This document shows positions 39,988-49,692 of a stretch of DNA of 64,000 nt, in pieces. Numbering within the stretch: the first letter of the stretch is position 1; each line of letters starts with the position of its first letter. This DNA comes from Pseudomonas sp. Teo4 (GTDB taxonomy: Bacteria > Pseudomonadota > Gammaproteobacteria > Pseudomonadales > Pseudomonadaceae): the NCBI RefSeq assembly GCF_034387475.1, contig NZ_JAXCIL010000001.1, forward strand, positions 1,860,001-1,924,000. Reading direction: 5' to 3'. The translations under genes were made by a program, and so were the position numbers. Under the pieces are notes generated by a model. The model did no database searches. It saw only the letters and a list, made by a program, of their open reading frames with translations, and was not told the origin of the DNA.

Positions 39988-41493
39988 ATGAAATCCCCCG
40001 CAGGTTTGCTGCTGTCGGCCATCGAGCTGGACCGTGCCAGTGCCATTCCCCTTTACCGCCAGCTGTATCTGCAGATTCGCAAGCAGATCCTCAACGGCAG
40101 GCTCCAAGGGGGCGTGCGGCTGCCGTCGACCCGCACCCTGAGCGATGAGCTGGGGTTGTCGCGAATCACCATCCTCAATGCGTTCGACCAGCTGATTGCC
40201 GAGGGCTTTTTGGCCTCGCGTTCAGGCGCGGGTACGTTTGTCGGCACTGAATGGGAAAGCCGGGGGCTTGAGCAGGAGGTGCCGCGCCAACCGCCGCGGC
40301 TGTCGGATTTGAGCCAGTCGATGCTGTCGCTGCGCAGCGACCACTTTCGCGGGGTGTCCTACGCCGAGTGGGACCCCGCGACACCCACGTCTTTCCTGCC
40401 CAGCCACAGCACTTACGAAGCCTTCCCCCAGGCGACCTGGCGCCGGCTGATGAACCGCCACCTGCAAAAGCCCAGCAAGGCGCTGCTGGGGTATGGCGAG
40501 TTGCAGGGCTTGCAGGCACTGCGCGCGGCAATTGCCGAATACGTGTTCGACGCCCGGGGCATCGACTGCGACGCTGGGCAAGTGGTGATCGTTTCCGGTG
40601 CCCAGCAAGCCTTCAACCTGCTGGGCATGCTGCTGCTCAACCCCCAGGATGGCGTATGGATGGAAGACCCAGGCCACATCGCCGCGCGCATCGCCTTGCA
40701 GGCCCAGGGCGCTCGAGTGGTCGCATTGCCTATCGACGACCAGGGTATCGATGTGCAGCAAGGCCTTGCCGAATGCCCGGATGCCCGCTTGGTGTTCTGC
40801 ACGCCTTCGCGCCAGCACCCGATGGGCGTCACCCTCAGTTATGCACGGCGCCAGGCCCTGATCGATTGGGCGGCGCAGCAGCAAAGCTGGATCATCGAAG
40901 ACGATTGCGACAGCGAGTTCCGCTACAGCGGGCGCCTGCTTCCGGCGCTTTATGCGATGGACCAGATGGCCCGGGTGATCTATGTCGGCACCTTCAGCAA
41001 AGTGCTGTTCCCGTCCCTGCGCCTGGGGTACGTGATTCTGCCGCACGCGCTGGTCGAGCCTTTCTGCACCCTGCGCGCGGTCATGGACCGCAGCCCGCCC
41101 ACCCTGCTCCAGGCCACCACGGCGGACTTCATGGTCGAAGGCCACTTCCTGGGGCACATTCGCCGCATGCGCGCCTTGTACAAGGCGCGTCAGCAGGCGC
41201 TGATCGAACAGCTTGAACAACAGCTTGGCGGTTTCCTGCGCCTCGCCCCCACCGATGCTGGCATGCACCTGATCGCCTGGCTACCGCCTGAACTCAGTGA
41301 CACCGAGGTAGCGCTGCAACTGGCCAGGCATAAAATCCACACCTATGCCTTGAGCGACTATCGCATCCAGCATCAGCTACCACCGGCGTTGTTGATCGGC
41401 TTTGCCGGCACCCCTGAAAACCAGGCGCGGGAGCGTGTCCAGGCGCTGGCCGATGCCTTGCGCAGCCTGGGTTACCTGCCAGCAACCGGGTGA
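39988..41493 (+). CDS. MocR-type regulator (GntR HTH plus aminotransferase domain)
   Basis: A 501-residue regulator. Residues about 15-80 are a GntR winged helix (IPLYRQLYLQIRKQILNGRLQGGVRLPSTRTLSDELGLSRITILNAFDQLIAEGFLASRSGAGTFV). Residues about 130-495 are a fold-type I aminotransferase domain with the PLP-binding Lys in YVGTFSKVLFPSLRLGY and the nucleotide-pocket region IIEDDCDSEFRYSG. Such proteins sense PLP-bound amino compounds. Genes on both sides run in the same direction: a taurine/sulfonate-like importer before and an epimerase-MFS pair after. TauR of other bacteria is a MocR protein that controls taurine uptake, which makes the importer a reasonable target (inference). Confidence 0.88.
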   Translation: MKSPAGLLLSAIELDRASAIPLYRQLYLQIRKQILNGRLQGGVRLPSTRTLSDELGLSRITILNAFDQLIAEGFLASRSGAGTFVGTEWESRGLEQEVPRQPPRLSDLSQSMLSLRSDHFRGVSYAEWDPATPTSFLPSHSTYEAFPQATWRRLMNRHLQKPSKALLGYGELQGLQALRAAIAEYVFDARGIDCDAGQVVIVSGAQQAFNLLGMLLLNPQDGVWMEDPGHIAARIALQAQGARVVALPIDDQGIDVQQGLAECPDARLVFCTPSRQHPMGVTLSYARRQALIDWAAQQQSWIIEDDCDSEFRYSGRLLPALYAMDQMARVIYVGTFSKVLFPSLRLGYVILPHALVEPFCTLRAVMDRSPPTLLQATTADFMVEGHFLGHIRRMRALYKARQQALIEQLEQQLGGFLRLAPTDAGMHLIAWLPPELSDTEVALQLARHKIHTYALSDYRIQHQLPPALLIGFAGTPENQARERVQALADALRSLGYLPATG

Positions 41494-41605
41494 GTCACGG
41501 CAAGTGGTCCTATCAATTGGTGGATAGTGGATCTATCGAGTGTTCCTGACTGGCGCGATAAAGGTTGCGCCGGGAGACCCGGTGTCTGAACCAGGAACGA
41601 CGCTG

Positions 41606-42676
41606 ATGAACAATAAGATCCAGGAACGCTTCAACACCTTGCTGAGCCACAAGGTGGTCGAAGACGGGGCAGTACCGCTGCTCACCGACGCGCTGGCCCG
41701 CCGCTTGCTCGAACGTCTGGGCCAGGTGCGCCTGTTCGCCCACGCCTACCCGCTGTTGACCAACCTCACCCATGGCCGCGTCACCCCGGCCGACCTGCTG
41801 GACTTCGCCTATCGACATGAACTGCAAGGCCTGAGCCTGCACCTGCTCGATGGCGAGGAAAACAGCCTGAGCCAGATGTCCCCCGCGCAATTGCAGGCCT
41901 TCGCCGACAAGGCCAAGGCGCTGGGGCTGCAGGTACACCTGGAAATCAGCAGCACGCTGAAACGCGACGTCGACCAGGTGATCAGCATCGCCAACGCCCT
42001 GGGGGTACGCAACATCCGCGTCTACTCGCGCTACGAGGGCACGCTTTCGCGGGTCATGGACATCATCGAAACCGACCTGCGCTACCTCGCGCAGCAGGCC
42101 GACGAGCACGACCTGTACATCGACTTCGAGCAGCATGAAGAACTCAAGAGCGATGAGATCGCACAGCTGCTCCAGCGCCTCGACCACCCTCGCCTGCATG
42201 CCCTGTTCGACTTCGGCAACATGATCAATGCCTGCGAGCAGCCCCTGCAGGCCCTGCGCAACCTGGCGCCGCATATCCGCCAGACCCACCTCAAGGGCGT
42301 GCGCATCGTTCCGGAAGACAACGGCTTCGGCCATTACGGCGTGCTGCAGGGCAGTGCCGAGGATGACCTGCCCAGCCCGCGCATGCTGTTCGAACTGTTG
42401 ATGCTCGGCGACGCCACCCCACAGGTGATCGCCTTCATTCTCGAGCAGGAAAACCACTACGTGGCCCCTGCCTTCCGCCAGAGCGTGGAAGAAGCCGACC
42501 CCTTCATTGCCTACCGCGAGATGAGCGAAACGCCGCTGCCGCAGGGGTACTCCCTGGACCGCATGCTGGCCGACGAGCACCGCTGGGCGAACAACCAGGT
42601 GGCCTACGTTCGCGGCGTGCTGGCCGAGTTGCGCACCCTGGCCGAACTGACCCTGGCCACCTCCTCCAACGCCTGA
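41606..42676 (+). CDS. TIM-barrel sugar-phosphate isomerase/epimerase-like enzyme
   Basis: A 356-residue cytosolic protein of the AP-endonuclease-2/xylose-isomerase-like TIM-barrel family. Typical strands: LQGLSLHLLDGEENSL, LQVHLEISSTLKRDVDQVISIANALGVRNIRVYSRY, DLYIDFEQHEELKSDEIAQLL, LHALFDFGNMINACEQPLQALRNLAPHIRQTHLKGV. Metal-binding Glu, Asp and His candidates lie in E-I-S, D-F-G-N and T-H-L-K. Start MNNKIQERF at 41606 is preferred over an upstream one. The MFS gene 33 nt downstream suggests uptake and isomerisation of one sugar or sugar acid. Confidence 0.78.
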   Translation: MNNKIQERFNTLLSHKVVEDGAVPLLTDALARRLLERLGQVRLFAHAYPLLTNLTHGRVTPADLLDFAYRHELQGLSLHLLDGEENSLSQMSPAQLQAFADKAKALGLQVHLEISSTLKRDVDQVISIANALGVRNIRVYSRYEGTLSRVMDIIETDLRYLAQQADEHDLYIDFEQHEELKSDEIAQLLQRLDHPRLHALFDFGNMINACEQPLQALRNLAPHIRQTHLKGVRIVPEDNGFGHYGVLQGSAEDDLPSPRMLFELLMLGDATPQVIAFILEQENHYVAPAFRQSVEEADPFIAYREMSETPLPQGYSLDRMLADEHRWANNQVAYVRGVLAELRTLAELTLATSSNA

Positions 42677-42709
42677 ACCTGACGCCCCGACTACGTCCGG
42701 AGAACAACA

Positions 42710-43975
42710 ATGACAATTCAAAACAAGGCCAAATGGCTGAGATTTCTGATTCTCGTCCTCGGTGGCGGCACCGTCTACAAACTGGCCAACCTCAAGGACG
42801 CCTTCTATGTGCCCATGCAGGAATTCATGGGCTTGAGCCACACGCAAATCGGCGTGCTGCTGAGCGCCAACGCCATCATCGCAACGGCGCTGTTCGTGCT
42901 GGGCGGGCTGCTTGCAGACCGCTATGACACCCGCAAGCTCATCCCACTCGGCCTGATCGGCACCGGCGGCCTGGGCCTGTACCTGGCAACTTTCCCACCC
43001 TTCAGCCATTTGCTGATCGTGTTCAGCCTGCTGGCCGTGTGCGCCGACTGCCTGTTCTGGCCATCGCTGCTCAAGGCCGTTCGCAACCTGGGTGACGACA
43101 AGGAACAAGGCCGGCTGTTCGGTCTGCTCGAAGGCGGACGTGGCGTGGTCGATACCCTCGTGGCCTTTTCCGCCCTGGGCGTCTTCGTCGCCATGGGTTC
43201 AGGCGAAAATGGCCTGAAGTCGGCCATCCTGCTGTACTCGGTCATCGACATATCGGCGGGTATCTTGACCTGGCTGCTACTAAAAGCCGGCAATACGCAG
43301 TCGGTGGCCAAGCCGAAGAATGGCCTGGCCAACCTCATGGAAGCGATCAAGGTGCCCGGTATCTGGCTGGTCAGCCTCAACGTGTTCATGGTCTACATCG
43401 TCTATTGCGGCTTGACCTACTTCATTCCCTACCTCAAGGAAGTGTATGGCCTGCCCGTGGCGCTGGTGGGTGCCTACGGCATCATCAACCAGTACTTCCT
43501 GAAGATTCTGGGTGGCCCGGCCGGCGGGTTCATCGCCGACAAACAGTTCAAAAGCACCAGCCGCTACCTGAAATGGGCCTTCCTGATGTTGTTGCCATTG
43601 ATGGGCGTGATTCTGCTGATTCCGAAAAGCCCAGGCTTCATCTATGCCGGCATGGCCGCCACCCTGTCCTTCGCGCTGATCGTGTTCTCCATGCGCGGCG
43701 TGTTCTGGGCCCCCATGGGTGAAGTCGGGATTCCCCAGCACATCACCGGTTCGGCCTTCGGCATCGGCTGCCTGGTCGGCTACGCCCCAGGCATGTTCGC
43801 CTACATCATCTATGGTGCGATCCTCGACCACTTCCCCGGGCAGCAGGGCTACAACTACGTGTTCACCCTCATGAGCCTGCTGGCGGTGTTGGGCTTCATG
43901 GTGTCGAGCCTGCTGTATCGGGCGGTACGCAGGCATGGCACGACTACCGGCGAGATGAGCGCGGCCCAGGCCTGA
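42710..43975 (+). CDS. MFS transporter, UhpT/GlpT-like
   Basis: A 421-residue protein with 12 predicted helices. Features: helix 1-2 with G-G-T-V-Y-K-L-A-N-L-K-D-A-F-Y-V-P-M-Q, motif A GGLLADRYDTRKLIP, and YFIPYLKEVYGLPVALVGAYGIINQYFLKILGGPAGGFIADKQF in the second half. GGAG lies 9 nt before ATG 42710. Probably the uptake partner of the TIM-barrel enzyme. A REP pair follows. Confidence 0.83.
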   Translation: MTIQNKAKWLRFLILVLGGGTVYKLANLKDAFYVPMQEFMGLSHTQIGVLLSANAIIATALFVLGGLLADRYDTRKLIPLGLIGTGGLGLYLATFPPFSHLLIVFSLLAVCADCLFWPSLLKAVRNLGDDKEQGRLFGLLEGGRGVVDTLVAFSALGVFVAMGSGENGLKSAILLYSVIDISAGILTWLLLKAGNTQSVAKPKNGLANLMEAIKVPGIWLVSLNVFMVYIVYCGLTYFIPYLKEVYGLPVALVGAYGIINQYFLKILGGPAGGFIADKQFKSTSRYLKWAFLMLLPLMGVILLIPKSPGFIYAGMAATLSFALIVFSMRGVFWAPMGEVGIPQHITGSAFGIGCLVGYAPGMFAYIIYGAILDHFPGQQGYNYVFTLMSLLAVLGFMVSSLLYRAVRRHGTTTGEMSAAQA

Positions 43976-44013
43976 GGGGCTCTGGGGAAGCAACTGTCTT
44001 GTGTTGGCTGTAC

Positions 44014-44108
44014 CGGCCTCATCGCCGGCAAGCCGGCTCCCACATGGACCGCGATGTTCTTGAGATCATTGCAATACCTGTGGGAGCCGGCTTGCCGGCG
44101 ATGAGGCC
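44014..44108. repeat. REP pair (gccggcttgccggc class)
   Basis: CATCGCCGGCAAGCCGGCTCCCACA from 44018 and the inverse TGTGGGAGCCGGCTTGCCGGCGATG ending at 44104 around a 35-nt spacer. The rest of the 310-nt gap to the next start shows nothing assignable. Confidence 0.88.
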
Positions 44109-44288
44109 CTCCCAGACAACCCACTGTGCCGTGCACTGCAACCGTTAATCCTGCGACTTGCTCTGCTGTCCACACGATCTAGACTGCAAACGTCATTGAG
44201 CGCGGATGTCGAGCGAGCCGCTCTGCTCGACATCCATGGCAGTGCGCGACTTCGTCTTTCAGGCCCTGCTAACTATGCAAGGATGTCG

Positions 44289-45755
44289 ATGATGGCCCAC
44301 TCCCTGAAACTGCTCTGCACCGCGCTTCTGAGTTTGCCGATGATCGTGGCGGCGCACGCCGCCGAACCGGCACCCGCCACGCCAGCGCAGGTCACCCAAC
44401 CCGCCCACGGCGTACTGATGCACCCCGAATACGCCAGGGCGATCGCCCGCATGGCGTATCTCTGGGGCTGGCCGATGGTGAACATGCTCAACCGCAATGA
44501 CACCATCACCAAGGCCCCCCACCCCGGCTTGCTGGGGGGCATACTGCCGGTGGCGCCCCGAGGCCACCTGGGCATGCTGCACGACTACATAACGCCCGAA
44601 GAGACCTTCGTCACCTGCCCCAACCAGGACGTGGTGTATGGCCTGGGCTTCTTTTCACTGGACGAAGAACCGGTGATCGCCCAGGTCCCCGATTTCGGCG
44701 AGCGGTTCTGGGTCTATTCGATCTACGACCAGCGTACCGATCAGGTGGGAGAATTGGGCAAGCCCTATGGCAGCAAACCCGGTTTCTACCTGTTGGTGGG
44801 GCCGAATTGGAAAGGCGAAAAACCTCAAGGCGTCGAGGCGATCATTCGCAGCCCCACGGCGCTGGCGAATGCCATTCCACGCATTTTCATGGATGACACC
44901 GCCGAGGACCGCGCGGCCATTCAGGAGAAACTCAATCAGGTCGCCTTCTACCCGCTGGCTGCGTTCGACGGGAAGATGAAAACCATTGACTGGAAGAGCA
45001 CGCCGGACATTCCCAATCCCAAGGCGGCCAAGGCCAGCGGCGGGGAAACCCGATGGGTGATCCCGGAACGGTTCTTCGACCAGTTCCCCAAAGTGCTGGA
45101 AATGGTACCGCCGCTGCCAGGCGAGGAAGCGCTCTATGGCCAGTTCCGCTTGTTGATGGACGCCGCCAGCAAGGACCCGGCCATCAAGAAACTGCTGGTC
45201 CAGACCGCAGTGGACAGCGAACGAGACATCATCAAGCCGTTCTTCGAGTGGAAGCACAACGGCCGTCCGGCCGGCAACGGCTGGCACCGCTCCACCAACA
45301 ATGCACAATTTGGCGTCGATTACTTCAACCGCACAGGCACCGCCAAGTCGAACATGTTCGACAACCGTCCGACCGAGACCCAGTACTTCTACACCGACTT
45401 CGACCAGTCCGGCGCCCAACTCGACGGCCGCCACAGCTACGAAGTGACCTTCGCCGCCGGGCAGGAGCCGCCTGTGCAGGGCTTCTGGTCGCTGACGCTG
45501 TACAACCAGAAGCACCTGTTCAGCAGCAACACGCTCAAGCGCTATTCCCTGGGTACCAAGAACAAGGACCTCAAGCGCAACGCCGACGGTTCGCTCACGC
45601 TCTACATCGCGCCCTCCTCGCCCGGGCAGGAAAAACAGAGCAACTGGCTACCATCACCCAAGGAACCCATTTCGCTGTACATCCGCGCCTACTGGGGCAA
45701 ACAGCCGATTCTGGATGGCAGCTGGCAGCCGCCGGTCATCAGGAAAGTGAAGTGA
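44289..45755 (+). CDS. Secreted DUF1254/DUF1214 protein (first)
   Basis: A protein of about 488 residues with signal [24 protein letters not shown]. The N-terminal DUF1254 part reads [27 protein letters not shown]... [49 protein letters not shown]. The C-terminal DUF1214 part reads [39 protein letters not shown]... [11 protein letters not shown]. These domains always occur together in exported proteins of unknown role. ATG 44289 is favoured because AAGG lies 6 nt before it; 44283 and 44292 are alternatives. A second, divergent copy of the family follows 59 nt on. Confidence 0.82.
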   Translation: MMAHSLKLLCTALLSLPMIVAAHAAEPAPATPAQVTQPAHGVLMHPEYARAIARMAYLWGWPMVNMLNRNDTITKAPHPGLLGGILPVAPRGHLGMLHDYITPEETFVTCPNQDVVYGLGFFSLDEEPVIAQVPDFGERFWVYSIYDQRTDQVGELGKPYGSKPGFYLLVGPNWKGEKPQGVEAIIRSPTALANAIPRIFMDDTAEDRAAIQEKLNQVAFYPLAAFDGKMKTIDWKSTPDIPNPKAAKASGGETRWVIPERFFDQFPKVLEMVPPLPGEEALYGQFRLLMDAASKDPAIKKLLVQTAVDSERDIIKPFFEWKHNGRPAGNGWHRSTNNAQFGVDYFNRTGTAKSNMFDNRPTETQYFYTDFDQSGAQLDGRHSYEVTFAAGQEPPVQGFWSLTLYNQKHLFSSNTLKRYSLGTKNKDLKRNADGSLTLYIAPSSPGQEKQSNWLPSPKEPISLYIRAYWGKQPILDGSWQPPVIRKVK

Positions 45756-45814
45756 ACCCGTTGCAGCGCCATGGCGCCTGAACCACGCCGAATTCATCGG
45801 CAGGGAGCAATCAC

Positions 45815-47302
45815 ATGCACTCGACGAACAGGTGTTTCGCAGTGTCGGCGCTGGCTGGCGCGCTGGCTCTCATACCCATGGCCCAGGCAGCGGACCAGGC
45901 TCCCGCCTCGCCACTGATCAAGCAGATCAACAACGGCAACTGGCTCGACCCGAAAGAGGCCGAAGGCCTGCGTGACGAGTTGTTCTACCAGCGTGCGATA
46001 CACGCCTACATGACCATGCTGCCGGCGCTGAATACCATCGGCATGCGCGATGGTTCGGAGAAGGCGTTCGGCGCCGGTTACAACGTGCTGCCGATCTGGA
46101 AGCAGCGCATGGACTCACGAACCATGGTGCCCACGCCGAACGCCGACGTGATCTATTCCATGAGTTACCTGGACCTTAAGCAGACCGGCCCGTTGGTGGT
46201 GAAGGCGCCACCTAACGTGATCGGAATGTTCACCGACTTCTTCCAGCGCACCCTCACCGATGTCGGCGCGGTCGGCCCGGACCGGGCACGGGGTGGCCTG
46301 TACTTGCTGTTGCCACCGGACTACACCGGGCCGGTGCCGGCCAGCTACTTCGCGGTCAAGTCGCGCACCTACAATGTGTTTCTGTTCTTCCGCACCGTCA
46401 TGGCCAAGGGCGAAGGCAAGCCGGACCCGGCGCCAGCGGTGAAAAACGCCGAACTCACCCGCGTCTACCCGCTGTGGACGGTGGAAAAAGACGTCAAACC
46501 CATGGTGTTTCCCGACGCCAGTGGCAAGGCGCTGAACATGATGTATCCGGTCGACGACAGCTACTGGGCCAAGCTCAAGGCATTCGTCGATTACGAGCCG
46601 GTGGAAGCCATCGACCCTGAACTTCGTGGTGTACTGGCCTCCATCGGCATCATCAAGGGCGTGCCGTTCAAGCCCAGTGCAAGGCAGCAGGAACTGTTGA
46701 AAAAGGCCGTGGAGACTGCGCCGAAGATGATCCTGGCCAACCGCCAGTTGGGCCGTGAGGACAAGCGCAACCTCTATTATCAGGACCGCCAGTACGAGAA
46801 CACCTGGGCCGGCGGCACCAATGACTGGATGCAGGACAGTTACCTCGACGTGAACCAGCGCGCCAACTTCTTCCAGTTCGCCTATTCCTCGGCACCGGCC
46901 ATGGTGATGCACACCACCGGGGCCGGCTCGAAGTATCCCTTCACCGGCCGGGACGAGGACGGCCACTTCCTGGAAGGCTCCAGCACCTACAAGCTACGCC
47001 TGCCACCCAATCCACCTGCGGCGCTGTTCTGGGCGGTTACGGCCTACAACATCACCGATGGCACCATGCCGCAAACCCAGCAATTGCTGCCGTCCACCAA
47101 CGGCTACTACGACATTCCCAAGCAGCAGGATGGTGCCATCGAAATCTGGTTCGGCCCGGAAAAGCCTGCCGAGGTGGCCGACGCGGCCTTCATCCAGACG
47201 ATTCCGGGGCGTAACTTCCTCGTGGCGCTGCGCCTGTATGGCAGTGAAGACGCGTTCTACGACCAGACCTGGAAGCCTGACGATGTGGTGAAGGTCAAGT
47301 GA
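45815..47302 (+). CDS. Secreted DUF1254/DUF1214 protein (second)
   Basis: A 495-residue precursor with signal MHSTNRCFAVSALAGALALIPMAQA. DUF1254 part: AIHAYMTMLPALNTIGMRDGSEKAFGAGYNVLPIWKQRMDSRTMVPTPNADVIYSMSYLDLKQTGPLVVKAPPNVIGMFTDFFQRTLTDVG. DUF1214 part: SSTYKLRLPPNPPAALFWAVTAYNITDGTMPQTQQLLPSTNGYYDIPKQQDGAIEIWFGPEKPAE. Only distantly similar to the preceding gene, so an old duplication or separate recruitment. GGGAG lies 9 nt before the ATG. Confidence 0.83.
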   Translation: MHSTNRCFAVSALAGALALIPMAQAADQAPASPLIKQINNGNWLDPKEAEGLRDELFYQRAIHAYMTMLPALNTIGMRDGSEKAFGAGYNVLPIWKQRMDSRTMVPTPNADVIYSMSYLDLKQTGPLVVKAPPNVIGMFTDFFQRTLTDVGAVGPDRARGGLYLLLPPDYTGPVPASYFAVKSRTYNVFLFFRTVMAKGEGKPDPAPAVKNAELTRVYPLWTVEKDVKPMVFPDASGKALNMMYPVDDSYWAKLKAFVDYEPVEAIDPELRGVLASIGIIKGVPFKPSARQQELLKKAVETAPKMILANRQLGREDKRNLYYQDRQYENTWAGGTNDWMQDSYLDVNQRANFFQFAYSSAPAMVMHTTGAGSKYPFTGRDEDGHFLEGSSTYKLRLPPNPPAALFWAVTAYNITDGTMPQTQQLLPSTNGYYDIPKQQDGAIEIWFGPEKPAEVADAAFIQTIPGRNFLVALRLYGSEDAFYDQTWKPDDVVKVK

Positions 47303-47310
47303 GCTGCGCG

Positions 47311-48630
47311 TCAGCTGAAAATCCCGAGCAGTAATGTCGCGCCGATTACCGTCGAGGCACCTCCTATGCGGGTAGATATCTGCGCGAAGGGCATCAATGA
47401 CATGCGATTGCACGCCGACAGGATCGCCACATCTCCAGTGCCGCCCAGCCCGCTATGGCAGCAGGTGACGATTGCCGACTCGATAGGAAACATCTTCAAC
47501 AGGTTGCCCACCAGGAACCCCGCCGCCGTCATCGCCACCACGACGGCGGCACAGACCAACACGTAACCGACCGAGAACACGCTCGCCACACTGTCCAGCG
47601 GCACATACAACATCCCCAGCCCGATCATGACCGGCCAGATGAACGCAGTGGAAATCAGCTTGTAGAAGCGCTTGCTGCCTTTTTCCAACCGCTCAGGCAA
47701 CACCCGGGCGTACTTGAACAGCACCGCGACCAGAATCATCATTACCGGCCCTGGAATATGCACCAGCTTTTCCAGCAAGCCGCCCAGCACGAAGAACGCG
47801 CAGATCAGCAGTACGCCGGCGCCCATGTAGCGAAAATCGATGGCGCTGTCGTCATCGTGCTCTTCGCGGAACACATCGTTCTCTGCGCGGGCACGAATCA
47901 GTTGGCCGTCTCCGTTCAGGTGAGGCTTGCGTGACGCCCAACGGGCCAGGGTGCCTGCACAGATAATGGCGACAATGTTGCCCACCACCGCGGCCGGCAC
48001 CAGTTGCGCCACATACTGTTCAGGGGCGCCGCCGAGAATGTGCGCATACGCCAGCGACAACGGCAGGATTCCTTCACCAATACCGCCACCGATAATCGGC
48101 ACGATGATGTAGAAGAAGGTGTGGTGCACCGAGTAGCCAAAGCAGGCTCCCACCGCAAGGCCCGCCACTACCGCGGCCAGCGTGCCGATGACCAATGGCA
48201 CGAACATGCGGATCATGCCCTGGACCAGGATCGTCCGGTTCATGCCCAGGATGCTGCCGACCACCAGGCTGGCGATCACGAAGTACAGGAAGTTGGCATC
48301 TTTCATCAGCATCTTGGTGGCGTCGATGGTCGTGCTGCCGAAGAAGCCGTAGTACACCAGCACCGACGGCAGCAGCAGGCACAGGATGGCACCGCCACCG
48401 ATGTCACGGAGCAAGGGCAGACGCTGGCCCAGTTGGCCGAGCAACATGCCGAGCGTCATGATTACGGCAAGGCCGCCGATCATGGTCTTGGGCAGATAGC
48501 CCAGGTGCGCGGAAAGAAAGACGATCAGGGCAATGCCCAGAAAATACGGCAGCGGTATGACGCCAACTTCGTACTCCATCAGCGCGCTGAGGCGACGCCG
48601 GGCTGGCATTGCGTGAGTTGCGAGGGTCAT
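47311..48630 (-). CDS. 2-hydroxycarboxylate (citrate/malate) transporter, 2HCT family
   Basis: A 439-residue inner-membrane transporter with about 11 helices and the two reentrant Gly loops of the 2HCT family: IIGGGIGEGILPLSLAYAHILGG (first) and SGLGGTGDVAILSACNRMSLMPFAQISTRIGG (second, with the substrate-binding Arg). CitS/MaeN/CimH-type proteins carry citrate, malate or related 2-hydroxy acids with Na+ or H+. It is transcribed away from a LysR gene and lies close to a LeuCD-like dehydratase pair, so a branched 2-hydroxydicarboxylate such as citramalate is a possible substrate (inference). Confidence 0.9.
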   Translation of the reverse strand: MTLATHAMPARRRLSALMEYEVGVIPLPYFLGIALIVFLSAHLGYLPKTMIGGLAVIMTLGMLLGQLGQRLPLLRDIGGGAILCLLLPSVLVYYGFFGSTTIDATKMLMKDANFLYFVIASLVVGSILGMNRTILVQGMIRMFVPLVIGTLAAVVAGLAVGACFGYSVHHTFFYIIVPIIGGGIGEGILPLSLAYAHILGGAPEQYVAQLVPAAVVGNIVAIICAGTLARWASRKPHLNGDGQLIRARAENDVFREEHDDDSAIDFRYMGAGVLLICAFFVLGGLLEKLVHIPGPVMMILVAVLFKYARVLPERLEKGSKRFYKLISTAFIWPVMIGLGMLYVPLDSVASVFSVGYVLVCAAVVVAMTAAGFLVGNLLKMFPIESAIVTCCHSGLGGTGDVAILSACNRMSLMPFAQISTRIGGASTVIGATLLLGIFS

Positions 48631-48744
48631 TTCGAATTCCTCTGGTTGTTTTTGTACGAGGAGTGGAACAAGAGGCCTCGGTCACGGGATTCCGGGGCTG
48701 AGAAAATGCTATCGTTCTCCGAATCGTAAAAAAACAAGACATCC

Positions 48745-49671
48745 ATGCACGCTATGAACACGAATCATGAATCAACACCTCTGCCTGACGACCTGCGGGT
48801 GTTTCTCACCGTCATCCGCATGGGCAGTTTCGCCGGTGCGGCCATAGAGCTGGACCAGTCGCCCGCCTACGTCAGCAAGCGCATCAAGATCCTTGAAGAC
48901 ACCCTCGGCACCCGCCTGCTGCACCGCACGCCACGGCGCATCGCCCTGACCGATGCGGGCCTGCGCGCGCAACAATGGGCGGTGCGTATCCTCGACAATC
49001 TCGACGATTTCATGGGTGATCTGAGCCAGGTGCGCAAGGCTCCGCGGGGGTTGTTGCATGTCTGCAGCAGTTTTGGCTTTGGCCGCAACTATGTAGCGCC
49101 GGCCATCGCCGAGCTGTCGGGCGAGTACCCGGACCTGGAGATTCGTCTGGATGTGTTCGACCGGGTGGTCGATATCGTCGCGGAAGGGTTCGACCTGGAA
49201 ATTCGCGTGGGCGATGACATTCCTGGCCAGCACATCAGTCGCCAGCTGGTGGCCAACCGGCGGGTGCTGTGCGCGACCCCCGAATACCTGCAGCAACGTG
49301 GCGTGCCGATGACCCTGGACGACCTGGCCCAGCATGACTGCCTGGTGCTCAAGGAGCGCAACAACCCCTTTGGCGTTTGGCAGTTGCGTACGGATGAAAA
49401 GGAAGAAGTCGTGCGGGTAAATGGCCGGCTTTCATCGAACAATGGCGAAATCGTCCTGCAATGGGCGCTCAACCATCGTGGCGTGATACTGCGCTCGATG
49501 TGGGACGTAAAGCCGTTGCTGGAACAGGGCCGACTGGTGCAGGTACTGCATGAGTACAGCCAGAGCGCGAACGTCTGGGCGGTGTACCCGACCCGTCTGG
49601 CGGACTCCGCCAAGCTGCGGGTGTGCGTGGAGTTTCTGCAATCCCGCTTCAGCCGCTTGCAGGCGGACTGA
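48745..49671 (+). CDS. LysR-type regulator
   Basis: A 308-residue LTTR. HTH: LRVFLTVIRMGSFAGAAIELDQSPAYVSKRIKILEDTLGTRLLHRTPRRIALTDAG. Effector domain: VCSSFGFGRNYVAPAIAELSGEYPDLEIRLDVFDRVVDIVAEGFDLEIRVGDDIPG, of the DmlR/TtuA-like group that often controls malate or tartrate catabolism. The start is 48745 or ATG 48754. A palindrome-like operator (48755-48774) overlaps the start codons, and a near-identical one lies before leuC, so it probably controls itself, the 2HCT gene and leuCD. Confidence 0.88.
   Translation: MHAMNTNHESTPLPDDLRVFLTVIRMGSFAGAAIELDQSPAYVSKRIKILEDTLGTRLLHRTPRRIALTDAGLRAQQWAVRILDNLDDFMGDLSQVRKAPRGLLHVCSSFGFGRNYVAPAIAELSGEYPDLEIRLDVFDRVVDIVAEGFDLEIRVGDDIPGQHISRQLVANRRVLCATPEYLQQRGVPMTLDDLAQHDCLVLKERNNPFGVWQLRTDEKEEVVRVNGRLSSNNGEIVLQWALNHRGVILRSMWDVKPLLEQGRLVQVLHEYSQSANVWAVYPTRLADSAKLRVCVEFLQSRFSRLQAD
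48755..48774. promoter_or_regulatory. Candidate LysR operator, copy 1
   Basis: TGAACACGAATCATGAATCA overlaps the first codons of the LysR gene. Its right 16 bases match the palindrome at 51846-51866 at 15 positions. Location fits autoregulation. Confidence 0.5.
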
Positions 49672-49692
49672 AGCAGGCAGGCGCTTTGGGTT

